From Fibrobacteria bacterium AD312 (GTDB taxonomy: Bacteria > Fibrobacterota > Fibrobacteria > Fibrobacterales > Fibrobacteraceae): a stretch of 64,000 bases of DNA. The notes below the pieces were generated by a model. The model saw nothing but the letters and a program-made list of their open reading frames with translations. It was not told the DNA's origin and searched no databases. The stretch spans positions 59,362 to 123,361 of the forward strand of contig LIUM01000023.1 in the NCBI GenBank assembly GCA_001462345.1, in the 5' to 3' direction. Shown piece after piece: positions 52,772 to 62,056 of this stretch. The stretch's first letter is position 1, and each line of letters starts with the position of its first letter. The position numbers were made by a program, and so were the translations under genes.

Positions 52772-53692
52772 ATGCGTGTTTTTTTAACAGGTGGCACGGG
52801 CTTTATTGGTCATTATGTTGCCAAAAGACTTTTAGAACAAGGTCATGAAATTTCTATTGCAACAAGGCATCCAGATAAGATTCCTTCATTGAAAGCCGCA
52901 CCAGGTGTAACGATGGTGGAATCCGCGCTGCTCGACTTAACCTCCATAGAAAGAGGCTTAAAAGGTTGCGATGCCTGTATTCATATTGCTCTTGGTTGGG
53001 GTGAAACACCCTTCTCTATGTTAGAAAATGACACTCGTGCCACAGTGCAAATTCTTGAACTAGCGGCCATGGCTGGGTGTAAAAAGTTTATTTATACATC
53101 AAGTACCGCTGCAATGGGCAAAATGAGACCTGTCATGAACGAAACAGTCGCCAACTTGCCTATAGACCTTTATGGAGCCACAAAAGCTGCTGGTGAAGCC
53201 TATGTTTTAGGGTTTAGACAAGGTTATGGCAACAAGTTTCCTTCCGTTGAAATGGCTCGCAATATTATTCGCCCTGGATATACTTTTGGAAATCCAGCCT
53301 TCCACGATGGCTGTACTCAACCAGATCGCCGATTTGCAGAAATGGCACTTGCCATTAAAAATGGTACAGACATCCGTATTGTAAAAAACGATGGAACCCA
53401 ATTTATCCACGCCTCACAACAAGCAGAACTCTATCTTAAACTTTTAGAATCTGATTATAATGAAGAAGTCTTTTTAGGGTTAAGTCCTACTTGGATTAGT
53501 TGGAAATCCATTGCAGAAAAAATGCTAGCTCTACGTCCTGAATCCAAATCAAAAATTGTAGAAACTGATCTTGGTTGGTCAGATAAACCAATGCTTTATT
53601 CTGTAGAAAAAATATCCAGATGTTTTAATCTTTCATTTGATAATAGGTCGTTCATGGACGAGCATATTCAATACTGGACAGAACACGTTTAA
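52772..53692 (+). CDS. NAD(P)-dependent epimerase/dehydratase (extended SDR)
   Basis: 306 residues. TGGTGFIGHYVAKRL binds the dinucleotide; Ser in YTSSTAAMG and YGATKAAGE (YxxxK) are catalytic. SYKSIAEK-like C-terminal region (SWKSIAEKMLALRPESKS) is typical of extended SDRs. Substrate, probably a nucleotide sugar or similar, cannot be fixed. Stands alone between divergent and convergent genes. Confidence 0.85.
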   Translation: MRVFLTGGTGFIGHYVAKRLLEQGHEISIATRHPDKIPSLKAAPGVTMVESALLDLTSIERGLKGCDACIHIALGWGETPFSMLENDTRATVQILELAAMAGCKKFIYTSSTAAMGKMRPVMNETVANLPIDLYGATKAAGEAYVLGFRQGYGNKFPSVEMARNIIRPGYTFGNPAFHDGCTQPDRRFAEMALAIKNGTDIRIVKNDGTQFIHASQQAELYLKLLESDYNEEVFLGLSPTWISWKSIAEKMLALRPESKSKIVETDLGWSDKPMLYSVEKISRCFNLSFDNRSFMDEHIQYWTEHV

Positions 53693-53702
53693 TCGTAAAA
53701 TT

Positions 53703-54173
53703 TTATACTAACAACTCTTTGACTTCAAACGCATCTAATGAATTTAAGATGCGTTTTTTCCATTGTGCATCCATTAATTTTTGAGCGATATGCTTAATAA
53801 CATACATGTGAATCATAGGATCTTTTTCTGGAGATAATAAAAGGCACATAATCGTTGCCTGCTCTCCTTTTGTCTTTTGAACGCCTTCAAAACCCTTAGG
53901 ACAAACACCAAATGCTAAAAATGACTTTTCTATTCCTTGAACCCTTGCATGAGGCAACACTAACCCACTGCCTACATAAAATCCTTCCGTTGTATTTCTA
54001 GAGATTATCTTTTGCCAAACGTCCACCGGATTTAAGTTTTCATTGGATGAAGCCCACAAATCAAATAACAATCCAAGTGCAATTTGCTGATTGATTGGTT
54101 CTTTCCAGATATGAACGTGTTCTTCTGAGAAAGAGGCGATAGAATTTAAGGAAAAAGAAGATTCAGGAATCAT
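53703..54173 (-). CDS. PTS EIIA type-2 (fructose/nitrogen) domain protein
   Basis: 156 residues. PTS_EIIA_2 fold with the phospho-acceptor His in GLVLPHARVQGIEKSF and the YVIKHIAQKLMDAQWKKRIL helix. It has no transporter domain attached, so a regulatory role (nitrogen-PTS type) is more likely than sugar import. Overlaps the upstream kinase gene by 4 nt (ATGA-like). Confidence 0.85.
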   Translation of the reverse strand: MIPESSFSLNSIASFSEEHVHIWKEPINQQIALGLLFDLWASSNENLNPVDVWQKIISRNTTEGFYVGSGLVLPHARVQGIEKSFLAFGVCPKGFEGVQKTKGEQATIMCLLLSPEKDPMIHMYVIKHIAQKLMDAQWKKRILNSLDAFEVKELLV

Positions 54174-55189
54174 TGACGTAATTTTTCTTTTAAGAAAAGT
54201 CTTGCTTGTTGGTGAATATCTGGAGCTACATCTTGGTAAAGATCTAGTATTTCAATTAAACGTGCTTTAGCTGGATTAATGAACTTTTCAAAAGAGGTTA
54301 AACCCTTTTCTTTTGATAAAAATCCATAAGCACCAAGTGCTTGCATAATGCGTTGCAAAGCAGCCTCTAAAAAGGAAACCCAACTTTCTTCTTTAGAAAA
54401 GTTACTGCATTCTTGATATTGCGTACGCCAAAATTCAAAAAAGTCAATGATTAAGAAAAGAGGTAAAGAAGTATATGGATCAAAAAGTAAAGAAGCTAAA
54501 TCATAATACATGGAACCACGACGAGCGCCTTGAAAATCCACAAAAGCAATTTCTGAATTTGGACGAATCATGATATTTTGAGATTGAAAATCTCTATGCA
54601 TTAATACCTTCTGATGGGTATCTACAGAACAAGCTAATGTGGAGAAAAAGTCCTGAACATACGAAGGGATATCATCTACATTTGCTATACGCTTGAGGTA
54701 ATTCGTTGTGAAATAATCGGTTTCCCATTTTAGAGAGGCATAATCAAATTTGCGAGCCCCTAAATCAGGACGAGCCATAAAGACAGAAGAGGAAGATTCT
54801 TGAAACTTTATTAAGGCTTGAATGACATCTTGATATAAAATACGAACATTGCCTGATAATGGTTCTTCTGGCAATGTGTAATCAAAAAGAGAGCGCTTGC
54901 CTAAATCTTCCATTAAAACCTGTGCAGCTTGTTCATCAACGGCATAAATTCTTGGGACAGGCAAATCGATGCTATGAAAATATTTTCCAAAAGAAACAAA
55001 ATTTTTAAAATCTTCATTAGCGATTGCATTCACCTGAAGAATAGACGATTTTTTATATTCTTTAATTCGATAGTATAAACGCCCTGAACCAGCGGAACCT
55101 GCAGGTTCAACACAAGACTCATCAGAATAGCCGCGAGAGAGAAGAAAATCTTTAATAAAAGGACTAATAATTTTGGTTGTTCTTAACAT
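54170..55189 (-). CDS. APH-family phosphotransferase, possibly AmgK-like sugar kinase
   Basis: 339 residues. Kinase-like fold: GSAGSGRLYYRIKEY, VLMEDLGKRSLFDY, HRDFQSQNIMI (HxD...N catalytic loop) and VDFQGARRGSMYYDLASLL (metal Asp). The family pairs with an NTP transferase (56095 here) as AmgK/MurU in the MurNAc/GlcNAc recycling route, giving UDP-sugars from anomeric phosphate. That fits here, but other sugars are possible. No Shine-Dalgarno; TATATT ends 8 nt before the ATG. Confidence 0.85.
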   Translation of the reverse strand: MLRTTKIISPFIKDFLLSRGYSDESCVEPAGSAGSGRLYYRIKEYKKSSILQVNAIANEDFKNFVSFGKYFHSIDLPVPRIYAVDEQAAQVLMEDLGKRSLFDYTLPEEPLSGNVRILYQDVIQALIKFQESSSSVFMARPDLGARKFDYASLKWETDYFTTNYLKRIANVDDIPSYVQDFFSTLACSVDTHQKVLMHRDFQSQNIMIRPNSEIAFVDFQGARRGSMYYDLASLLFDPYTSLPLFLIIDFFEFWRTQYQECSNFSKEESWVSFLEAALQRIMQALGAYGFLSKEKGLTSFEKFINPAKARLIEILDLYQDVAPDIHQQARLFLKEKLRQ

Positions 55190-55360
55190 AGTTTACAAAT
55201 ATACTTTTTAGAAATTAAGAAAAGTTTAGGGCATAAAAAAATAGTCTTGGATTAATTATAACAAGTCTATAAGACAGCCATTTGAAAGGATTTAAGAGAA
55301 CAAAAGCTCACTAAACAGTGAAAAATAATGTGATTTTTCTCAAACATTGTCGTTTCGGTA

Positions 55361-56095
55361 TTAAATGGGTTTATTTTTATGCGATTCTTTTCGAGCTGGA
55401 CGCCTGCTTAAGCTACGAGCTACCCCAAATAAACCACCCAATTCATTTTCTGAAGGTTGAAGTCGTTGTAAAAGCAAACGAATTCCTCCTTGAAACCAAT
55501 GCTGCTTTTTATACCGTTCTGTTAAATTCTCTTCTAAAAAAGAAATGAAAGATTCTATTTGTGCTTTATTGGCTAAGCTGTTTTTCTTTGAAAAAGAAGA
55601 AGAATAATCATTTAATAAACCAGATTTATTTTCTTTTAAAAGCTCATATAAAGCTACGGAAACCGCTTGCCCTAAATTTAAGCTGTGATTCCCTGGAACA
55701 GGGATTTCACATATTTGAGCGCATTGATTAATTTCTTCTAATAAAAGGCCAATGGATTCTCGGCCAAAAACTAAAGCCACTTTGCCTTCTTTCGGTAAAA
55801 TGGTTTGAATCGAAGGTAATGAAATCACAGGAACGACACTTTCAAAGGTGCGACGACTAAAAGCAATTGTATATTGAACATCTTGAATCGCTTCTTTCAA
55901 GTTTTTCTTGATTTTAGCGTGATCAAGAATAGATTTAGAAGCGTGTGCTGTTCTATAAGAATCTGCTAATACGCTGTTATACTTTTGATAAACGATTCGA
56001 AGATCAGTCAAAGCATTTGCACACATGGCTCTCGCGACAAAGCCTACATTATGAGGGTGCTCTGGCTCTACTAAAACAATCACAAACTCTAGCAT
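55361..56095 (-). CDS. TrmJ-like tRNA/rRNA 2'-O-methyltransferase
   Basis: 244 residues. SPOUT motifs: EPEHPHNVGFVARAMCANAL, KVALVFGRESIGLLLEEINQC and IPVPGNHSLNLGQAVSVALYE. TrmJ methylates the ribose at position 32 of tRNA. It has a C-terminal helical tail (SFISFLEENLTERY). Starts at the base where the nucleotidyltransferase gene ends (one-nt overlap, TAATG) and belongs to the same run as the kinase at 54170. Confidence 0.87.
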   Translation of the reverse strand: MLEFVIVLVEPEHPHNVGFVARAMCANALTDLRIVYQKYNSVLADSYRTAHASKSILDHAKIKKNLKEAIQDVQYTIAFSRRTFESVVPVISLPSIQTILPKEGKVALVFGRESIGLLLEEINQCAQICEIPVPGNHSLNLGQAVSVALYELLKENKSGLLNDYSSSFSKKNSLANKAQIESFISFLEENLTERYKKQHWFQGGIRLLLQRLQPSENELGGLFGVARSLSRRPARKESHKNKPI

Positions 56096-56985
56096 TATAA
56101 ATTCCAGCGAAAGCCATCACCACGAATTTGATTAGAAACGACTTCGTTTTCTAAAACTTCAGCTCCATCGAATAAAATGACTCGATTTAAGACAGCTCCT
56201 AGAGCTACTTTAGCATGCTTATGAACTACACTTTGATGGAAGTTATTTTTTTGCTTTGCTAATGGATGAAGTGGATCTACCCAAGAATCAATACCTAATT
56301 CATTTAAGCGTGCTAAATTCGCTTTCATAAGCCCTTCTGGAGTTCCCATATCAATCCATAAAGCCTTTTTTTGAGACAAATCAACATATATCTTATTTTT
56401 TAATTGATTCATCCGTTTCCAAAAATGAACAACATTACGTTCAGAATCTAAAATTTGTTTTAAAGCATCCTCTTTATACCAAGAAATACCTGAAAAAGTG
56501 GCTTTTTCAACAGAATCATCTCCAAAAGAGTTCGCTACCCCACTTAAAAAAGAATTTGAATCGATATTAAGGGTATTCACTTTCGGTTCATCAATACCGA
56601 GTAAAGAAATGAATGCTCCTGAGGCTTCTGAATTGGAAAGAAACTGAGCAAGATGGATTTCTGTATAACAATCCCCATTCAATACTAAAAGATCTCCTCT
56701 TACACCTTCTTGATAAAGTCGGCGTAAAGGGCCTCCTGTGCCTAAAATTTCAGGAGATTCAACCCAAACATGCTCAAATCCAAGAGCATTGGCCTCTTTT
56801 TTTAGTTTTTCCGCAAGATAAAAGGCGTTTATATGAAGAGAAATAGACTCTAGCGACTTCGCTAATCTCAATTGATGAGCCAAAATGGACTGATCTACAA
56901 TGGGAACTAATGGTTTGGGGAGATCCGTTGTTAATGGGCGAAGTCTTGTTCCTAAACCTGCAGCTAGAATTAATACGTTAATCAT
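56095..56985 (-). CDS. Sugar-phosphate nucleotidyltransferase, possibly MurU-like
   Basis: 296 residues. NTP_transferase fold: ILAAGLGTRLRPLTTDLPKPLVPI (nucleotide loop), GTGGPLRRLYQ and DLLVLNGDCYTEIH (metal Asp). A C-terminal tail (HKHAKVALGAVLNRVILFDGAEVLENEVV) looks like a single left-handed beta-helix turn set. Together with the APH kinase (54170) this pair resembles AmgK/MurU. A TATAAG ends 9 nt before the ATG. Confidence 0.85.
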   Translation of the reverse strand: MINVLILAAGLGTRLRPLTTDLPKPLVPIVDQSILAHQLRLAKSLESISLHINAFYLAEKLKKEANALGFEHVWVESPEILGTGGPLRRLYQEGVRGDLLVLNGDCYTEIHLAQFLSNSEASGAFISLLGIDEPKVNTLNIDSNSFLSGVANSFGDDSVEKATFSGISWYKEDALKQILDSERNVVHFWKRMNQLKNKIYVDLSQKKALWIDMGTPEGLMKANLARLNELGIDSWVDPLHPLAKQKNNFHQSVVHKHAKVALGAVLNRVILFDGAEVLENEVVSNQIRGDGFRWNL

Positions 56986-57285
56986 GAATTCAAACTTATA
57001 AAAAAACTAAACCCTATTAATATGCCTTTCTCATTAAAAAGCCATCAACTATGGTTTCAAATCAATCCGACATTCCTCTTATTTGATAATTCTTATTTAT
57101 CCGTTTTTTTATCAATTTAAGCCATATTCTAATGATTAAAAAATCAATAAAAGCAAACAAACGATTGTTGATTTTACATTCATTTTTATTATAGTGTTTC
57201 AGATTTTTTTTATCCTTTTGCATTTGATAAAAAATAAAACTCTTCTTAACTTTGCATCAAACAAAATTGTAAGAAGGATTTTTAA
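56986..57285. other. Divergent intergenic region nucleotidyltransferase/fabV
   Basis: 300 nt, AT-rich, no gene. A TTGATT (57168-57173), 16-nt spacer and TATAGT (57190-57195) form a plausible fabV promoter with a ~84-nt leader. Confidence 0.45.
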
Positions 57286-58482
57286 ATGATTATTAAGCCA
57301 TTAGTTCGAAGTAATATGTGTTTAAATGCGCATCCCTTTGGTTGTGCTAAAGACGTCGAACGCCAGATCAATTATATCCTTTCTAAAAAGAAGCAAAAAA
57401 AAATATCTGAACAAAAGCCAAAGATTGTTGTTGTATTAGGTTGCTCCACTGGTTACGGTTTAGCAAGTCGCATTGCTGCTGCATTTGAATATGATGCAAC
57501 AACTATTGGCGTTTCTTTTGAACGTCCTGGAACAGAAACAAAAAGCGGTACCCCTGGTTGGTACAACAATATGGCTTTTGATAAGGCCGCAAAAGAAAAA
57601 GGCTTAAAGAGTATTACTTTTAATATGGACGCTTTTTCTGATGAAGCTCGAGTACAAGTGATCAAGCAGCTTCAAGAGATGGGAGTTCAAGCAGATTTAA
57701 TTATTTACAGTTTAGCTAGTCCTGTCCGCACAGATCCAGAGACTGGTGTTTTTTATCGTTCTGTATTAAAACCTATTGGGGAAAATTTTTCTGGGAACAC
57801 CATTGATATTATCTCTTCTAAATTCAGCGCGATTCATGTAGAACCAGCAAACCAAGAAGAAATTGATAACACTGTAAAAGTCATGGGTGGCGAAGACTGG
57901 GAACGATGGATAACTCAAATGCAAAAGGCAAATGTCTTAGCTTCTGGCTGTAAAACGGTCGCATACTCTTATATAGGGCCATCTTTATCTCATGCGATTT
58001 ATCGAGATGGTACCATTGGAGAAGCCAAAAAACATTTAGAAAAAACAGCAAAACATTTGAATTCATTTATGAAAGAAAATGTGGCTGGCGAAGCTTATGT
58101 TTCCATTAATAAAGGCCTTGTGACACGTTCTAGTGCCGTGATTCCAATCATGCCTTTTTATATTTCCATTCTATACAAAGTAATGAAAAGAAATGGATCT
58201 CATGAAGGGTGTATCGAACAATGTGAACGTCTTTTCTCTGATCGTTTATATACAGGTGGCTCTGTACCTGTAGATGAAAATGGATTGATCCGTCTAGATG
58301 AGTTTGAAATGGATCCAGAAGTTCAAAAAGAAGTCGCTGAAACGATTCTAAAAATCAGCGAAGAAAATCTTAACGAGATGAGTGATTTCAAGGGCTTTCT
58401 ACATGACTTTTACATCATTCATGGCTTTGACGTCGAAGGCGTAGACTACTCCGCAGAAGTAGATCGTTTAGATCAGCTTTAA
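57286..58482 (+). CDS. fabV: Trans-2-enoyl-CoA/ACP reductase FabV (TER type)
   Basis: 398 residues, the full TER/FabV length. KIVVVLGCSTGYGLASRIAAAFEYDATTIGVSFERPGTE is the NADH site; the catalytic Tyr-x8-Lys is in HAIYRDGTIGEAKKH. VGGSVPVDENGLIRLDEFEMDPEVQ-like C-terminal region (YTGGSVPVDENGLIRLDEFE) is present. It reduces crotonyl-CoA or enoyl-ACP with NADH; a F. succinogenes homologue is a known TER. AGAAGGA lies 8 nt before the ATG. Confidence 0.95.
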   Translation: MIIKPLVRSNMCLNAHPFGCAKDVERQINYILSKKKQKKISEQKPKIVVVLGCSTGYGLASRIAAAFEYDATTIGVSFERPGTETKSGTPGWYNNMAFDKAAKEKGLKSITFNMDAFSDEARVQVIKQLQEMGVQADLIIYSLASPVRTDPETGVFYRSVLKPIGENFSGNTIDIISSKFSAIHVEPANQEEIDNTVKVMGGEDWERWITQMQKANVLASGCKTVAYSYIGPSLSHAIYRDGTIGEAKKHLEKTAKHLNSFMKENVAGEAYVSINKGLVTRSSAVIPIMPFYISILYKVMKRNGSHEGCIEQCERLFSDRLYTGGSVPVDENGLIRLDEFEMDPEVQKEVAETILKISEENLNEMSDFKGFLHDFYIIHGFDVEGVDYSAEVDRLDQL

Positions 58483-58507
58483 TCCTTTAAAAATATTCAA
58501 GCATAAA

Positions 58508-58540
58508 ATAAAAGCCTTTATTTATAAGGGTTTTTATTTT
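58508..58540 (+). terminator. Probable terminator of fabV
   Basis: AAAAGCCTTTAT / ATAAGGGTTTTT imperfect stem and T-rich tail after the stop. Confidence 0.5.
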
Positions 58541-58577
58541 GATAGAACTTTTGAATTTTATCTATTCTTTTTTTACA

Positions 58578-58617
58578 TAAAAACCCCGAAAGTGGTATTT
58601 CTCTTTCGGGGCTTATT
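58578..58617 (-). terminator. Terminator of the NamZ-like gene
   Basis: CCCCGAAAG / CTTTCGGGG hairpin with T5 on the minus strand, just after the DUF1343 stop. Confidence 0.88.
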
Positions 58618-58632
58618 TTATTTAAAGAACTT

Positions 58633-59727
58633 TTATTTTTCAATAAATTCTTTTCTAAACGTGCCGCTACCTAAAAGAATATCAATAGGGAGCTTTTTGT
58701 ATTCGTATTCATAAGGAGGCTGTTTCCATGCAAAATCATTAGGATAACGATGGAATAAAAACTTTAATATTTCTATTGCCATAGTAAAGGAATCAAATAC
58801 ATCTCGATTTAAGACATGAATTTGAGCTCCCCCATTAATTTGATTTGCCCCTTTATGAAACGTCGGTTGGAAATAATTTTCTCTGAAATAAACGCCAGGT
58901 AAATGAAGTCCATTCATGTAACGGCAAAGTTCTTCTGCATCAATAAAAGGAGCCCCAAAAAATTCAAAAGGTTTTGTTGTACCTCTGCCTTCACTCACAT
59001 TGGTGGCTTCAAAAAGACACATCCCAGGATAAACGATCGCGGTATCTAAAGTAGGCATATTAGGAGAAGGTATAATCCAAGGTAAGCCCGTTTGATCAAA
59101 CCATAAATCCTCTTTATAGCCTTCCATTTCTAGAACATATAATTCTGTTTTGGGAAAACATTCACTTTGAAATTGGCGAGCCAGTTGTCCAATCGTTTTT
59201 CCATGACGTACAGGAATGGAATGCAAGCCTACAAAACTTTTGTATTCTAAATCTAAAATAGGGCCTTCTACAATGCCTGTTTTAATAGGATTAGGGCGAT
59301 CTAAAACTACGACTGGAATAGAGCGAGACTCGCAAGCCTTCATACAAAGGTATAGCGTCCATATAAACGTATAGTATCGAGCACCAACGTCTTGTAAATC
59401 CAAGAATAATACATCTACATGAGAGAGCATTTCTTCTGTTGGTTCTCTGTGAGTACCATACAAACTATACACTGGAATATTGAACTCTTGATCAATGTAA
59501 CCTTCCCACTCGATCATGTTATCTTGAGTGTGCCCTTTAATTCCATGTTGCGGACCAAAAAGAGCCGAAAGCTTAAACAGAGAACCGTTGTATTCTCTTA
59601 ATAAATCTAAAGTATGGTGTAAAGAAGCATCCACGGATGCAGGATGAAGAACTGCGCCAAGCCTTTTTCCTCTGAGAGGTTTCGGGAAGACTTCTGAGAA
59701 TCGATGATGAGCTAGTTTTACTGTCAT
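58633..59727 (-). CDS. DUF1343 / NamZ-like exo-beta-N-acetylmuramidase
   Basis: 364 residues. DUF1343 blocks: GAVLHPASVDASL, FGPQHGIKGHTQDNMIEWEG, VYSLYGTHREPTEEML, FLDLQDVGARYYTFIWTL, LDRPNPI, GRGTTKPFEFFGAPFI. Bacillus NamZ of this family releases MurNAc from muropeptides. Unlike the typical exported enzyme, this one has no signal peptide in the visible start (MTVKLAHHRFSEVF). It lies opposite ssb. With AmgK- and MurU-like neighbours it suggests MurNAc salvage. Confidence 0.85.
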   Translation of the reverse strand: MTVKLAHHRFSEVFPKPLRGKRLGAVLHPASVDASLHHTLDLLREYNGSLFKLSALFGPQHGIKGHTQDNMIEWEGYIDQEFNIPVYSLYGTHREPTEEMLSHVDVLFLDLQDVGARYYTFIWTLYLCMKACESRSIPVVVLDRPNPIKTGIVEGPILDLEYKSFVGLHSIPVRHGKTIGQLARQFQSECFPKTELYVLEMEGYKEDLWFDQTGLPWIIPSPNMPTLDTAIVYPGMCLFEATNVSEGRGTTKPFEFFGAPFIDAEELCRYMNGLHLPGVYFRENYFQPTFHKGANQINGGAQIHVLNRDVFDSFTMAIEILKFLFHRYPNDFAWKQPPYEYEYKKLPIDILLGSGTFRKEFIEK

Positions 59728-59781
59728 TTTTTTCTATCTTTTTTCGTCAAGTGATAAATATAATATAGGACATAAATTATT

Positions 59782-60246
59782 ATGGCTTACTTAAATAAAG
59801 TGATGTTAATTGGAAATATTGGTAAAGATCCTGAAATTCGTATGACGACCACTGGTCGTAAAAAAGTTTCGTTTTCTTTAGCCACCTCTCGCCGTTATCG
59901 CGACAACAATGGTGAAACAAAAGAAATCACCGACTGGCATAATATTGTCGGTTGGGGAAAAATTGCTGACATTATTGAATCTTTAGGTGTCCGTAAAGGA
60001 ATGAGCCTTTTTGTAGAAGGGACTCTAACTTATCGTAGCTGGGATGATCAAGCCACTGGGCAAAAAAAATATGCTACAGATGTTACTATGGAAACATTCC
60101 AATTGTTAACACCTCGTGCTTCCAATGGAGCTCCTCAAGGCGGAAACTTTAATCGTTCTGCTTCGACCCCTAGTTATGACAATAACATGGGCTATGCTCC
60201 TTCAGCTGGTGACTCATCCGAAATGGATGACGACTTACCATTCTAG
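59782..60246 (+). CDS. ssb: Single-stranded DNA-binding protein
   Basis: 154 residues: OB fold (NKVMLIGNIGKDPEIRMTTTGRKKVSFSLATSRR, DWHNIVGWGKIADI, GMSLFVEGTLTYRSW), a Gly/Asn/Ser-rich linker and the canonical acidic tip DDDLPF used to recruit repair proteins. It heads a run with 60257, asd and, after a terminator, alr. Confidence 0.96.
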   Translation: MAYLNKVMLIGNIGKDPEIRMTTTGRKKVSFSLATSRRYRDNNGETKEITDWHNIVGWGKIADIIESLGVRKGMSLFVEGTLTYRSWDDQATGQKKYATDVTMETFQLLTPRASNGAPQGGNFNRSASTPSYDNNMGYAPSAGDSSEMDDDLPF

Positions 60247-60256
60247 AAGGTTTTAA

Positions 60257-60916
60257 ATGAACGGTCCTGAAATCATTTCTATCGCGATCCTCTGGTGTAT
60301 TAGCTTGCTTGCTTTAATCCAAGCTTTTAATGCGAGAGGAGCTATCCGTATTTCTCTGACATGGATAATTACTGTAATTATTGTTTTAATTTCAGTTGCA
60401 GTGACTTATATTCAATTCAGTGATAAAGAAACGATTCCGTTATCAAGTTCCTCATTTGCTAATGCAAGCGATTCTACCAACAACGCAAGTACCGCTAGTG
60501 TTAAACAAAATGAAGTTCGAGTAAACACCTATATTTCTTCTTCAAAGAAACTCGTTGCTGAAGTATCAGAAGCCATTCGCTCGCTAGAAGAATTCGATGC
60601 GAATAAGGTTCCAAGTACAGAAGCCGAAAGAGAAGTCTGGGAACGTCAAGCACTTAGTTTAAGCCAACAAGCTGCTAAAATTAATCAACGCACACTCGGG
60701 TTATTTCACCCAAGAAGCGTGAGTGAATTGCATGGAGTTTTATTGCAATCCACTGAAAATTTAAGGTTAGCAGGTTATGCACTTCATACTTTGTCTACTC
60801 TTGAAGACCCTGAACTAAAAGAGGTCCAAAAAGAGCAATACCTCAACCAAATTGCTCAGGCTAAAAACAAATTGAATTTATTTCAAATTCAATTAAAAGA
60901 ACTGGATCAACCGTAA
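60257..60916 (+). CDS. Membrane protein of unknown function
   Basis: 219 residues. Two N-terminal helices (IISIAILWCISLLALIQAF and ISLTWIITVIIVLISVAVTYI) lead to a Ser/Asn/Ala-rich linker and a helical, probably coiled-coil, domain (LVAEVSEAIRSLEEFDANKV, QALSLSQQAAKINQRTL). No family recognised. Ten nt after ssb and 25 nt before asd. Confidence 0.75.
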   Translation: MNGPEIISIAILWCISLLALIQAFNARGAIRISLTWIITVIIVLISVAVTYIQFSDKETIPLSSSSFANASDSTNNASTASVKQNEVRVNTYISSSKKLVAEVSEAIRSLEEFDANKVPSTEAEREVWERQALSLSQQAAKINQRTLGLFHPRSVSELHGVLLQSTENLRLAGYALHTLSTLEDPELKEVQKEQYLNQIAQAKNKLNLFQIQLKELDQP

Positions 60917-60941
60917 CACTCAAAAATCAAAGGTTAATGAT

Positions 60942-61967
60942 ATGAGTCGAAACATAGCCATCATCGGCGCCACTGGCGCAGTCGGTCAAGAACTTCTCTC
61001 TATTCTTGAACAACGCCAATTTCCTATTAAATCTCTAAAGCTCCTCGCTTCTAAACGTAGCGCAGGTAAAACAATAAAATTTAAAGGAAAAGATTTGACT
61101 GTGGAAGAATTGACACATGATTCCTTTAAAGGTATAGATTTAGTTCTTTCTTCTGCAGGTGGCTCTATTTCTAGAGATTATGCTCCAAGCGCTGTGAAGG
61201 CAGGAGCTGTTGTAGTTGATAATACTAGTCATTTCCGTATGGATCCAAATGTGCCTTTAGTTGTTCCTGAAGTAAACCCTCTAGACATTAAAAAACATAA
61301 GGGTATTATTGCGAATCCTAATTGTACAACCATTATTATGTCTCTTCCTCTATTCCCTCTTTACAATGCTTTTGGATTAGAACGCGTCAGTGTTTGTACT
61401 TATCAAGCAGCTTCTGGAGCAGGTGCACTTGCAATGGATGAACTTAAGAGTGAATGTGTAGCACTTGGACAAAATCAAACTTTTGAACGTACAGTGATTC
61501 CATTCCAATACGCATACAATTTATTTCCACACAATGCTCCTTATAATGACGGCAGCGAAGCGAAAGCAAAAGTAAAAGCCCCTAAGGGATATTGTGAAGA
61601 AGAATGGAAAATGGTCGCTGAAACTCGTAAGATTTTTGGTGATGAAAGCATTCGTGTAGCTCCTACTTGTGTTCGAGTTCCAGTATTACGAGCCCACTCT
61701 GAAGCGATTAACATTCAATTCAAGAAGAAAACCTCCGTTGAAGAAATTTATGCTGTACTAGCAAAAGCTCCTGGAGTTGTGATTCTTGAAGACCCTGCTA
61801 ACAATCATTGGCCAATGCCTGTTGATGTCAGTGGCAAAGACCCTGTTTTCGTTGGACGTATTCGTCAAGACTTGTCTCAAGAAAACACCTTTGATATCTG
61901 GGTTGTAGGCGATCAAATCAGAAAAGGCGCTGCATTAAATGCTATTCAAATAGCTGAGATGCTTTAA
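60942..61967 (+). CDS. asd: Aspartate-semialdehyde dehydrogenase
   Basis: 341 residues. NADP loop IIGATGAVGQELLSIL, catalytic C128 in NPNCTTI, and ASGAGALAMDEL. C-terminal GRIRQDLSQENTFDIWVVGDQIRKGAALNAIQIAEML is diagnostic. Makes aspartate semialdehyde for the threonine, methionine and lysine/DAP branches; DapA (29364) uses its product. Confidence 0.95.
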   Translation: MSRNIAIIGATGAVGQELLSILEQRQFPIKSLKLLASKRSAGKTIKFKGKDLTVEELTHDSFKGIDLVLSSAGGSISRDYAPSAVKAGAVVVDNTSHFRMDPNVPLVVPEVNPLDIKKHKGIIANPNCTTIIMSLPLFPLYNAFGLERVSVCTYQAASGAGALAMDELKSECVALGQNQTFERTVIPFQYAYNLFPHNAPYNDGSEAKAKVKAPKGYCEEEWKMVAETRKIFGDESIRVAPTCVRVPVLRAHSEAINIQFKKKTSVEEIYAVLAKAPGVVILEDPANNHWPMPVDVSGKDPVFVGRIRQDLSQENTFDIWVVGDQIRKGAALNAIQIAEML

Positions 61968-61981
61968 GCATACTAATAAAA

Positions 61982-62018
61982 AAAGCTCTGCCAATTAACT
62001 GGTAGAGCTTTTTTTATT
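61982..62018 (+). terminator. Terminator of asd
   Basis: AAAGCTCTGCCA / TGGTAGAGCTTT stem (one G-U) followed by T-run, 14 nt after the stop. Confidence 0.85.
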
Positions 62019-62056
62019 TTTTAAAATCAAAAAAAGAATAACTTATATTTAGAATC

